Positions 1 to 6,250 of a DNA stretch of 6,250 nucleotides are shown here, piece by piece. Both the position numbers and the translations under genes were made by a program. Below the pieces are notes generated by a model. That model was not told where the DNA came from, ran no database searches, and saw only the letters and a list, made by a program, of their open reading frames with translations. This stretch comes from Candidatus Zixiibacteriota bacterium (GTDB taxonomy: Bacteria > Zixibacteria > MSB-5A5 > GN15 > FEB-12), in contig DAOWMZ010000122.1 in NCBI GenBank assembly GCA_030642845.1, forward strand, positions 1-6,250. The letters run 5' to 3'. How positions within the stretch are numbered: the first letter of the stretch is position 1; every line of letters starts with the position of its first letter.

Positions 1-2
1 AT

Positions 3-593
3 TTATTTATTAAACTCGTTTTCTAAATGTTGCTTAAACCTTTTTAAATCTTCTTCTACGTTTGCATTCTTAAGAACATTATAGCAAGCAAATGTCTTTA
101 ATGGATCCATACCAAAGAACTGATAATTTTTATGCAGCCACATAAATACGCCATCAACACCTTTTCCTTCAAAGAATTGCTTAGAGTCTTCAAAAGCTTC
201 AAGCGGTGCGTTCCAAGTTGTGGAAATCATATATTTTTTGCCGTTCAAGAGTCCGCCTGAGCCGTATTTTTTACTTAAATCAGAGCGAGTTCGGCCATCA
301 TCTTTACAAAGAACTTCTCCAATTCCAACGGTATGAACTTCATCAATGTATTTTTTAAATATCCAAGGAACACTCATCCAATAAACCGGTGTCTGTACAA
401 AGACAGCGTCAGCCCATTTATATTTCTCAAGTTCTTCAGCGACTTCGTAACCTTTTTCTACTATAGTTGTTTTGATTTCACAACCAAGGCTACTTAGCAA
501 CTCTTTAGCGGTATCTATAAGCGTTTTGTTTAGTTTGCCTTCAGCAAAACCTTCATAACGTTGATGTCCGTTTATCAATAATACTTTTTTCAT
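3..593 (-). CDS. mdaB: MdaB-family NADPH:quinone oxidoreductase (flavodoxin-like fold)
   Basis: This 196-residue cytoplasmic flavoprotein is expected to use NADPH and bound FAD to reduce quinones by two electrons, avoiding semiquinone radicals and protecting against oxidative and electrophile stress. The sequence starts with a flavodoxin-fold strand (KKVLLINGH, residues 2-10). The middle block QTPVYWMSVPWIFKKYIDEV (67-86) lines the flavin site in this family. GRTRSDLSKKYGSGGL (100-115), followed by GKKYM and TTWNAP (118-130), closely matches what I recall of E. coli MdaB, which is about 193 residues, so this copy is full length. No signal peptide or membrane segment is seen. The ATG at 591-593 is chosen because TAAGG lies 6 bases upstream and the protein aligns from its first residues. 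It is the last gene in the row, 105 bases after leuS, with a putative operator between them. Its GC content (about 35%) is lower than that of its neighbours. The family call is firm, but the true substrate could be another quinone or a nitro compound. Confidence 0.93.
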   Translation of the reverse strand: MKKVLLINGHQRYEGFAEGKLNKTLIDTAKELLSSLGCEIKTTIVEKGYEVAEELEKYKWADAVFVQTPVYWMSVPWIFKKYIDEVHTVGIGEVLCKDDGRTRSDLSKKYGSGGLLNGKKYMISTTWNAPLEAFEDSKQFFEGKGVDGVFMWLHKNYQFFGMDPLKTFACYNVLKNANVEEDLKRFKQHLENEFNK

Positions 594-599
594 AATAAA

Positions 600-604
600 C
601 CTTA
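600..604 (-). promoter_or_regulatory. Shine-Dalgarno site of mdaB
   Basis: The minus strand reads TAAGG here, leaving 6 bases before the ATG at 591-593. This is ordinary spacing and supports that start. It also shows that mdaB can be translated independently of leuS. Confidence 0.7.
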
Positions 605-649
605 AATATTACAATTCGAAATAATTAAAATTTCTACATATCAAATTAA

Positions 650-681
650 GATAATATGATTAGATAATCAACGCGATTATC
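650..681. promoter_or_regulatory. Putative operator: three GATAAT/ATTATC hexamers at 13-base steps upstream of mdaB
   Basis: On the plus strand GATAAT occurs at 650-655 and 663-668, and its inverse ATTATC at 676-681. Each pair is separated by exactly 7 bases. The right-hand pair extends to a perfect 7-base inverted repeat, GATAATC/GATTATC, around a 5-base centre. That 19-base unit (663-681) has the same outer hexamers, at the same distance, as the classical Fur box GATAATGATAATCATTATC, and matches it at 13 of 19 positions by hand. The sites lie 57-88 bases upstream of the mdaB ATG, where a promoter would be expected. A -10-like TATTAT (minus strand, 651-656) overlaps the left hexamer, but no good -35 sits at the right distance. 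Binding by a Fur-family or other dimeric repressor is an inference; an AT-rich gap can produce such words by chance. Confidence 0.4.
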
Positions 682-698
682 AAAAAATAAGCATAGAA

Positions 699-3194
699 TT
701 ACTTAACAACAATATTCAGAATCCGGCCTTTAACAAAGATTATCTTTACGATATTCTTGTCTTTAGTGTAGTTCTGGATCTTTTCACTATCAAATGCGAT
801 CTTTTCGACCTGTTCCTGGACAGAGTCAGCCGGTATTAATATAGTATCTCTGAGCTTGCCGTTAATTTGAACAGCAATTTCTATAGTGTCACCAACCACT
901 GCATCAGGATCAAAAATCGGCCATTCTGAGAGAAATATGGAATCACTAAAACCAGCCATTTGCCACATTTCTTCAGCCAGATGCGGAATCAATGGTGCCA
1001 TAAGCTGAATTATTTTCAATATCAAATAATCGTTAAACTTGTTATTCTTAACCTTACCAAATTCATAATCGCGTATCAATTCCATCAATGCTGATATCGA
1101 AGTATTAAATTGCAGACGAGGGAAATCATCAGTGACCCGTTTTATTGTCTGATTGAGTTTGATATACAGCGATTTTTCATAATCAGACAACTCATCGGAT
1201 TTAAAGTAATACTTTAAGTTGGGGGCAGAGTTGCGATAATTGTCAATTATGGGAATGAGTTTATTTAAAACAAATTTCTCACTCCCCACAATAGCGGAAT
1301 TAGTCCAATCAATTTCTTTATCAGAGGGAGCCTTGAAAAACATGGCCATCCGGGAGACATCAACTCCATGCTTATCCATTACTTCCATAGGAGAGATTAC
1401 ATTCCCCAATGATTTAGACATTATCTCCCCTTTTTCATCCATGACCATGCCATGATTGAACATCCGAATAGCAGGTTCAATAGAATCAATCAATCCCAGA
1501 TCATGAAGGAATTTGTGGAAAAAGCGGAAATAAATCAGATGCCCGGTAGCATGAGTAATACCGCCAATATACAAATCAATAGGCAGCCATTTATTTGCTT
1601 TTTCCTTATCAAAAATAAATCCAACATTTTTGGGGTCGATATAGCGCAAATAATACCATGATGAGCAAACAAAAGTATCCATGGTATCCGGATCACGTTG
1701 AGCCTCTCCCCCGCATTTAGGACAGGATACATTCATAAATTCCGGCACATCGGCTAAAGGGGATCTGCCTTTGGGTTTGAAATCCTTTACTTTAGGAAGT
1801 ACAACCGGCAATTCATTTTCAGGAACAGGAACAATTCCGCATTTCTTACAATGAATGATAGGAATCGGACTGCCCCAGTATCTTTGTCGCGAGAGTGACC
1901 AATTTTTGAGTTTAAAATTGATCTTGAACCGACCAAAGCCTTTATCTTCAGCATATTTAGTCACTTTTTCAATGGCATTTTTTCCATTTAATCCATTGAA
2001 TTGATCAGAATTTACCATTGGGCCGTACTCGGTAAAAGCATCTTCCATCTCATCAACATTAAGAGCAGTCTTTTCATCCGGATGGATAACTACTTTAATA
2101 GGTATATCATATTTTTTGGCAAAAGCAAAATCACGGGTATCATGAGCCGGAACTGCCATAACCGCACCGGTTCCATAACCGCCGAGAACATAATCAGCAA
2201 CCCAGAGTTGAACTCTTTCACCATTATATGGATTGGTTGCATATTTGCCGGTAAAGACACCATCCTTTTCTTCGTTTAATGCGGCTCGTTCAATATCAGT
2301 TCTTGCAAAGGCTTTCTTTTTGTAGGCTTTGATTTTTTCCAAATATTCCGGTTCCATATTCAGACGATCCAGTAACTCAGCTTCCGGAGAAATTGCCATA
2401 AACGTAACACCATAAATAGTGTCCGGGCGAGTAGTAAAAACGGGCAGCTTCTCCCCGGTATCTTCGATAGTGAAATCAATCTCAGCCCCATGAGAACGGC
2501 CGATCCATTCTTTTTGCATAGTTTTGAGATTATCCGGCCATTCGGGTAAAGTATCCAGATCATCGATTAAACGATTGGCGTAATCGGTTATTTTGAAATA
2601 CCATTGGATCTGATCTTTTTGTTCAACCAGTGTTCCGCATCGTTCACATTTACCATCCACAACCTGCTCATTGGCAAGAACAGTTTTATCTTCGGGACAC
2701 CAGTTAACAAAACCACGTTTTCTATAGGCCAGTCCTTTATTGTATAATTGTATAAAAAACCACTGTGTCCATTTATAATAATCCGGATTACAGGAAACAA
2801 TCTCCCTATCCCAATCAAAAAGAATTCCGACTTTCTTCAGAGTTGACCGAGAAACTTTGATATTTGATTTAGTCCAGTCATCAGGATGGACATTTCTTTT
2901 GATAGCCGCTCTTTCGGCCGGTAGTCCAAAAGCATCCCATCCGAATGGATGCAGTACGCAGTATCCCTGCATCATTTTCTGACGGGCTACAGCATCACCG
3001 ATAATATAATTTCGGAAATGACCCATGTGGATATCACCAGACGGATAAGCGAACATTTCCAGTTGATACCATTTTTTCTTACCTTCAGTAAGTTCGGGAG
3101 TTTTATAGAGTTGAGAATCATTCCAGAACTTTTGCCATTTGGATTCAATTCCTTTGAAATTGTATTTATTCTTGATTTCATCTCTATCAGACAT
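699..3194 (-). CDS. leuS: Leucyl-tRNA synthetase (bacterial type)
   Basis: This cytoplasmic class I synthetase (831 residues) joins leucine to tRNA-Leu using ATP and edits misacylated tRNA. The order is bacterial. The FAYPSGDIHMGH block carries the HIGH motif as H56-M-G-H59. A zinc-knuckle region has C166, C183 and C186. The CP1 editing domain (about 220-420) contains TTRPDT at 254-259 and AHDTRDF at 351-357, with the conserved editing Asp at 352. Cysteine pairs C449/C452 and C491/C494 suggest a second zinc site. The KMSKS loop reads IMSKS (591-595) and keeps the key second Lys, K594. An anticodon-binding helical domain follows, then a small C-terminal domain beginning at VQINGKLRD (775-783). 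The leucine-specific insertion found before KMSKS in E. coli is absent. The start is the ATG at 3192-3194, with AAGGA 7 bases upstream and the usual N-terminal block YNFKGIESKWQKFW just after it. An upstream in-frame TTG at 3240-3242 would add 16 residues but has no support. leuS lies 113 bases after the M16 gene and 105 bases before mdaB. Confidence 0.98.
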   Translation of the reverse strand: MSDRDEIKNKYNFKGIESKWQKFWNDSQLYKTPELTEGKKKWYQLEMFAYPSGDIHMGHFRNYIIGDAVARQKMMQGYCVLHPFGWDAFGLPAERAAIKRNVHPDDWTKSNIKVSRSTLKKVGILFDWDREIVSCNPDYYKWTQWFFIQLYNKGLAYRKRGFVNWCPEDKTVLANEQVVDGKCERCGTLVEQKDQIQWYFKITDYANRLIDDLDTLPEWPDNLKTMQKEWIGRSHGAEIDFTIEDTGEKLPVFTTRPDTIYGVTFMAISPEAELLDRLNMEPEYLEKIKAYKKKAFARTDIERAALNEEKDGVFTGKYATNPYNGERVQLWVADYVLGGYGTGAVMAVPAHDTRDFAFAKKYDIPIKVVIHPDEKTALNVDEMEDAFTEYGPMVNSDQFNGLNGKNAIEKVTKYAEDKGFGRFKINFKLKNWSLSRQRYWGSPIPIIHCKKCGIVPVPENELPVVLPKVKDFKPKGRSPLADVPEFMNVSCPKCGGEAQRDPDTMDTFVCSSWYYLRYIDPKNVGFIFDKEKANKWLPIDLYIGGITHATGHLIYFRFFHKFLHDLGLIDSIEPAIRMFNHGMVMDEKGEIMSKSLGNVISPMEVMDKHGVDVSRMAMFFKAPSDKEIDWTNSAIVGSEKFVLNKLIPIIDNYRNSAPNLKYYFKSDELSDYEKSLYIKLNQTIKRVTDDFPRLQFNTSISALMELIRDYEFGKVKNNKFNDYLILKIIQLMAPLIPHLAEEMWQMAGFSDSIFLSEWPIFDPDAVVGDTIEIAVQINGKLRDTILIPADSVQEQVEKIAFDSEKIQNYTKDKNIVKIIFVKGRILNIVVK

Positions 3195-3201
3195 AATGGT
3201 A

Positions 3202-3206
3202 TCCTT
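3202..3206 (-). promoter_or_regulatory. Shine-Dalgarno site that fixes the leuS start
   Basis: The minus strand reads AAGGA, 7 bases before the ATG at 3192-3194. This favours that ATG over the longer reading from the TTG at 3240-3242, whose 16 extra residues (CYFFCQSETG and so on) do not resemble a LeuRS N-terminus. Confidence 0.75.
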
Positions 3207-3307
3207 TATTCCGGTTTCTGATTGACAGAAAAAGTAGCACAAAATATATTGTTTAGCAACAATTTGTTATAAGAGATAGGTATTTTGGGCAATTATAATA
3301 ATAGATA
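3207..3307 (-). promoter_or_regulatory. leuS leader with alternating TTGTT/AACAA inverted repeats and a weak promoter candidate
   Basis: This AT-rich gap between the M16 gene and leuS has no GC-rich hairpin followed by a T run, so read-through from pnp and the peptidase gene is likely. At 3249-3268 the plus strand reads TTGTT-TAGC-AACAA-T-TTGTT, so the middle arm can pair with either outer arm. The stems have only 5 pairs and would be weak in RNA. A possible internal promoter on the minus strand is TTGCCC (3287-3292), a 15-base gap, then TATAAC (3266-3271); the gap is shorter than the usual 16-18 bases. No T-box sequence such as GGGTGG or ACCGCG is visible, so tRNA-dependent control of that type is not supported. 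Whether leuS has its own promoter cannot be decided from sequence alone. Confidence 0.25.
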
Positions 3308-4555
3308 CTATAAGATTTTATTAATTTCAGACTTATTAGCCGGTCCTAAAACAGCCAATGCCAGCTTATTTCTGTCCATTGTTATATTAACGTAGTCCAG
3401 AATTTCGGAGGTCGTCACTTTATCAATATCTTTTATAGTCTGATCAAATGTTTTGTAAGTACCAAGATAAAATTCCAATCGCGCAATACGATTCATTCTG
3501 GCTGATGTAGATTCCATTCCCAAAGCAAACTGTCCTTTAAATTGATCCTTGATTTGCTTGAGAGTGGTTGAAGATATCCTGCGCTTTTTGAGCCGATCAA
3601 ATTCTTTGAGGATAATATCAATACATTCTGCTGCTTTATTTTTATCTGTACCGGCATAAGTTCCAAACATACCGGAATCTTTGTAGAGATCAAGGAACGA
3701 ATATACAGAATATGCCAGCCCCTTTTGTTCACGAACTTTCTGAAACAGAACCGATGACATCCCGCCACTGAGATATGTATTTACTGCCAGAGCAGGCATC
3801 CTGTACTTGGAATCAAATTTTGGTCCAACGAAACCAAAACATATATGCACTTGTGAATTGGAACCATTAATAAAGGTAGAACGCTTCTTCCTGGTGGTAT
3901 CAATTGGAACTGCAGTGTTTGAATTCCCCTCAGGGAAAGTAAACTTTTCTTTTACAAGATTAACCATCTTTTGATGAGAAACATTACCCGCCGCCGCAAC
4001 AACAACTGCTCCGGTGCGATAATATTTTTTCATATACTCGGTCATGTTCTTTTTATTAAACGAAGCTACACTTTTCATATCCCCTAATATTGGCCGACCG
4101 ATAGGTTGATTTCCCCAGATTGTCTCAGAAAATATATCATGGATACGATCCGAAGGGTTCTCGAATGATTCCTTGATTTCTTCTATGATAACTTTCTTTT
4201 CCATTTCAAGATGGGTAGGAGTCAGACGTGAATTGCAAGTTATATCCGCCAGAATATCAGTTGCGATCTCCAGGTGTTCATCAACAAAACGAGCAGTATA
4301 GCAAGTGTGCTCTTTTGAAGTAAAAGCATTTATACTTCCCCCAACTGATTCTAACTCCTGAGCAATCTGCTTGGCGGAACGTTTCTTCGTCCCTTTGAAG
4401 AGCATGTGCTCAATCAGATGAGAGATGCCGTTTTCTTCAGGGGATTCATAACGTGAGCCAACATCGACCCACACCCCTAAAGTTATTGAACGGACTGAGG
4501 GGATCTTTTCAGTTACCACTCTCAGTCCGTTTGATAATAGGGTCTTCTTAAACAT
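3308..4555 (-). CDS. M16-family zinc peptidase (processing-peptidase-like)
   Basis: This 415-residue metallopeptidase of the pitrilysin/mitochondrial processing peptidase family probably cleaves peptides or unfolded proteins inside a clamshell chamber; the natural substrate is unknown. The inverted zinc motif HLIEH is complete (H46, E49, H50). The third metal ligand is probably E126 in VIIEEIKE, at the family's usual distance downstream. NAFTSKEHTCYTARF (76-90) is the typical substrate-edge segment. The second half carries YLSGGMSSVLFQ (261-272) and VREQKGLAYSVYSF (274-287), whose R275 and Y282 correspond to the substrate-contacting Arg/Tyr pair of the family. Length and order fit a full-length single-chain, two-domain protein, and no signal peptide is evident. 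It begins 22 bases after the pnp stop, the arrangement also known from Bacillus (pnpA followed by mlpA/ymxG), so co-transcription with pnp is very likely. The ATG at 4553-4555 starts exactly at the conserved beta strand (KKTLLSNGLRVV), but no Shine-Dalgarno sequence precedes it. Related genes are called pepR, mlpA or ymxG, so I leave the symbol blank. Confidence 0.95.
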   Translation of the reverse strand: MFKKTLLSNGLRVVTEKIPSVRSITLGVWVDVGSRYESPEENGISHLIEHMLFKGTKKRSAKQIAQELESVGGSINAFTSKEHTCYTARFVDEHLEIATDILADITCNSRLTPTHLEMEKKVIIEEIKESFENPSDRIHDIFSETIWGNQPIGRPILGDMKSVASFNKKNMTEYMKKYYRTGAVVVAAAGNVSHQKMVNLVKEKFTFPEGNSNTAVPIDTTRKKRSTFINGSNSQVHICFGFVGPKFDSKYRMPALAVNTYLSGGMSSVLFQKVREQKGLAYSVYSFLDLYKDSGMFGTYAGTDKNKAAECIDIILKEFDRLKKRRISSTTLKQIKDQFKGQFALGMESTSARMNRIARLEFYLGTYKTFDQTIKDIDKVTTSEILDYVNITMDRNKLALAVLGPANKSEINKIL

Positions 4556-4577
4556 TATATAAAATTAATATTCAAGA

Positions 4578-6250
4578 TTATCGTCTTGATGGTCTGCGGT
4601 TACCACGATCATTACGTCTATTACGATCCGGTGGCGGGTTAGGAACCTCACCGCCCGGGAGTAACGCTCTGCGAGACAACCGAACTTTGCCGTCTTGATC
4701 GATACTGAGACATTTAACTTCAATAGTTTCGCCAAGTTTGATTATATCTTCAACTCTCTCAACTCGGCCAACATCCAATTCTGAAATATGAACCAATCCG
4801 TCAGTCCCCGGGAGAATCTCAACAAAAGCTCCAAAAGTTGTAATCCGTCTAACAATACCTTTGTAAACTTTGTCAACTTCAGCTTCCTGAGTAAGGAGTT
4901 CAATTTTCTCTAGAGCTTTCTGGCTGGCAACACTATCAGAAGAAGCAATGTGAACCGTGCCATCATCATCAATATCAATTTTGGCTCCGGTTTCTTCTAC
5001 GATAGAGCGAATCATCTTACCACCTGGACCAATCACCTCGCCAATCTTGGAGGGCTTGATCCTGATAGTAATAATTCGTGGTGCAAACTGAGAGATGTCA
5101 TCGCGATGTTTAGGAATCGTGGCTATCATCTTTTCCAGAATACTTAAACGAGCTGTACGTGCTTTATTAAGAGCAGTACGCATGGTGTCAATACTTAAAC
5201 CAGTGCACTTTATATCCATCTGGATAGCAGTGATACCTTCAGTTGTTCCGGTAACTTTAAAATCCATATCTCCGAAGTGATCCTCATCACCAAGAATATC
5301 TGTCAGAATAACCACATTATCATCGGATTTGATCAATCCCATTGCAATACCGGCCACTGCTGCTTTGATCGGAACTCCGGCATCCATCAAAGCCAATGAA
5401 CCACCACAAACCGATGCCATCGAGGATGAGCCGTTGGATTCCATAATATCAGAAACAATTCTGACAGTGTAAGGGAAATTTTCCTCAACAGGAATAACCG
5501 GGACCAATGCTCTTTCAGCTAAAGCTCCATGACCAATTTCACGACGATTTGTTCCGCGAATTGGTTTGGTTTCGCCCGTACAGAATGGTGGGAAATTATA
5601 GTGAAGCATGAAGCTCTTTGTGGATTCACCTTCAAGTTCATCGAGTCGTTGTGAATCAAGTTTTGTGCCTAAAGTTACGGCAACAAGAGATTGTGTTTGT
5701 CCGCGAGTGAAAACAGCTGAACCGTGTGTACGAGGCAAAAATCCGACTTCACAAGTAATCTGCCTGATTTCATCAGGATTACGACCATCGATTCGCTGCT
5801 GTTTTTCAAGAATCATATTACGCATGATTTCATTATCGATATCATGCATAGCCGTATCAATATCCTTTTTAGAATCAGGATATTCTTCTGCCAATGCTTC
5901 AACGACTTCTTTGGTTAAAGTCTTTTTACCAGAGTTGCGCTGTTCTTTGTCAGCCACCTGGTCTAATTCTACCAGTTTATCGTAAACTTTTTCTTTAACG
6001 GCATTGTTGAGTGCCTCGTTCACTTCAATCGGAGTATATTCCATATCCGGTTTGCCGCACATTTGTTTCAATTCTTCGATTTTCTCTACGAGAATCTTAA
6101 TATGATCATGACCAAATGTCAGGACATCAATCATATCATCTTCGGATACTTCTAATCCGCCACCCTCAACCATAGTGATGGCTTCCGAAGTTCCAGCCAA
6201 AGCGACATAAATATCACTCTCTTCCAACTGGGAAAAAGTCGGGTTAATGA
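4578..6250 (-). CDS. pnp: Polynucleotide phosphorylase (PNPase), 5' end outside the window
   Basis: PNPase is a trimeric 3'-to-5' exoribonuclease that uses phosphate to release nucleoside diphosphates during mRNA decay. The reading frame is open to the right edge (last full codon 6246-6248) and reads INPTFSQLEESDIYVALAGT, which is internal PNPase sequence. Judging from the roughly 700-residue family length, about the first 160-180 residues lie outside. Counting from the Leu codon at 6225-6227 as residue 1, the visible parts are the end of the first RNase PH domain, a helical linker (about 35-140), the catalytic second RNase PH domain (about 145-370), a KH domain (about 383-445, GPGG loop at 400-403) and an S1 domain (about 453-521). 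Catalytic residues are present: RR at 228-229, the SSS run at 267-269, and D316, D322 and K324, matching E. coli D486, D492 and K494. The protein ends in a short Arg-rich tail. The nearest neighbour downstream is the M16 peptidase gene; rpsO often lies upstream in other bacteria but is not in view. Confidence 0.98.
   Translation of the reverse strand, partial: INPTFSQLEESDIYVALAGTSEAITMVEGGGLEVSEDDMIDVLTFGHDHIKILVEKIEELKQMCGKPDMEYTPIEVNEALNNAVKEKVYDKLVELDQVADKEQRNSGKKTLTKEVVEALAEEYPDSKKDIDTAMHDIDNEIMRNMILEKQQRIDGRNPDEIRQITCEVGFLPRTHGSAVFTRGQTQSLVAVTLGTKLDSQRLDELEGESTKSFMLHYNFPPFCTGETKPIRGTNRREIGHGALAERALVPVIPVEENFPYTVRIVSDIMESNGSSSMASVCGGSLALMDAGVPIKAAVAGIAMGLIKSDDNVVILTDILGDEDHFGDMDFKVTGTTEGITAIQMDIKCTGLSIDTMRTALNKARTARLSILEKMIATIPKHRDDISQFAPRIITIRIKPSKIGEVIGPGGKMIRSIVEETGAKIDIDDDGTVHIASSDSVASQKALEKIELLTQEAEVDKVYKGIVRRITTFGAFVEILPGTDGLVHISELDVGRVERVEDIIKLGETIEVKCLSIDQDGKVRLSRRALLPGGEVPNPPPDRNRRNDRGNRRPSRR

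Noticed and set aside
663..681. Rho-independent terminator for leuS at the GATAATC/GATTATC inverted repeat
   Set aside because: In the leuS transcript the T run comes before the hairpin rather than after it, and the stem has only 7 AT-rich pairs, so it fits an operator better than a terminator.
3195..3242. A 16-residue N-terminal extension of LeuRS from the TTG at 3240-3242
   Set aside because: The ATG at 3192-3194 has AAGGA 7 bases upstream, and the extension does not resemble LeuRS.
3195..3307. T-box riboswitch upstream of leuS
   Set aside because: Such elements are common before synthetase genes, but this leader is only 113 bases long and shows neither the conserved T-box bulge sequence nor a terminator hairpin.
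5608..5985. 125-codon plus-strand open frame opposite pnp
   Set aside because: It lies wholly antisense to well-conserved PNPase sequence, its product is a Ser/Arg-rich low-complexity run typical of shadow frames, and it matches no family I recognise. The same applies to the shorter frames opposite or inside leuS, the peptidase gene and pnp.
6225..6227. TTG codon as a possible start of pnp
   Set aside because: The frame stays open upstream to the window edge and reads INPTFSQ, internal PNPase sequence; the TTG encodes an internal Leu of QLEESD.

Overview
The window holds four protein genes, all on the minus strand, so it is transcribed from right to left: pnp (polynucleotide phosphorylase, 5' end beyond the right edge), an M16 zinc peptidase, leuS (leucyl-tRNA synthetase) and mdaB (a flavin-dependent NADPH:quinone reductase of the MdaB family). 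Coding density is about 96%. The only non-coding stretches are gaps of 22, 113 and 105 bases, and no gene-free stretch exceeds 300 bases. I see no tRNA, rRNA, CRISPR array, insertion sequence or phage gene.

The organism is a bacterium. The LeuRS has the bacterial domain order and C-terminal domain, the PNPase has the bacterial RNase PH-RNase PH-KH-S1 order, and the leuS and mdaB starts have AAGGA/TAAGG Shine-Dalgarno sequences. Base composition is moderately AT-rich: hand counts gave about 45% GC in a 420-base piece of pnp, about 39% in a 360-base piece of leuS and about 35% over the first 600 bases, which are nearly all mdaB. I cannot fix the phylum. The pnp-M16 pair occurs in many bacterial lineages, and the LeuRS signature variants (HATGH, IMSKS) look unlike textbook Proteobacteria or Firmicutes. 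An uncultured candidate phylum is plausible but unproven.

Layout, in transcription order: pnp (4578-6250, partial) handles RNA turnover and is followed after 22 bases by the M16 peptidase (3308-4555), very likely in the same operon. After 113 bases, with no clear terminator, comes leuS (699-3194), which has its own Shine-Dalgarno site and a leader with small alternating inverted repeats. After another 105 bases comes mdaB (3-593). Its upstream gap holds three GATAAT/ATTATC hexamers, each separated by exactly 7 bases, which looks like an operator and suggests separate control.

The first three genes are core housekeeping functions (RNA decay, protein processing, tRNA charging), while mdaB is an accessory redox enzyme. 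I found no evidence of an undescribed multi-gene system. The points most worth a second look are the hexamer array before mdaB and the altered signature sequences of the LeuRS.
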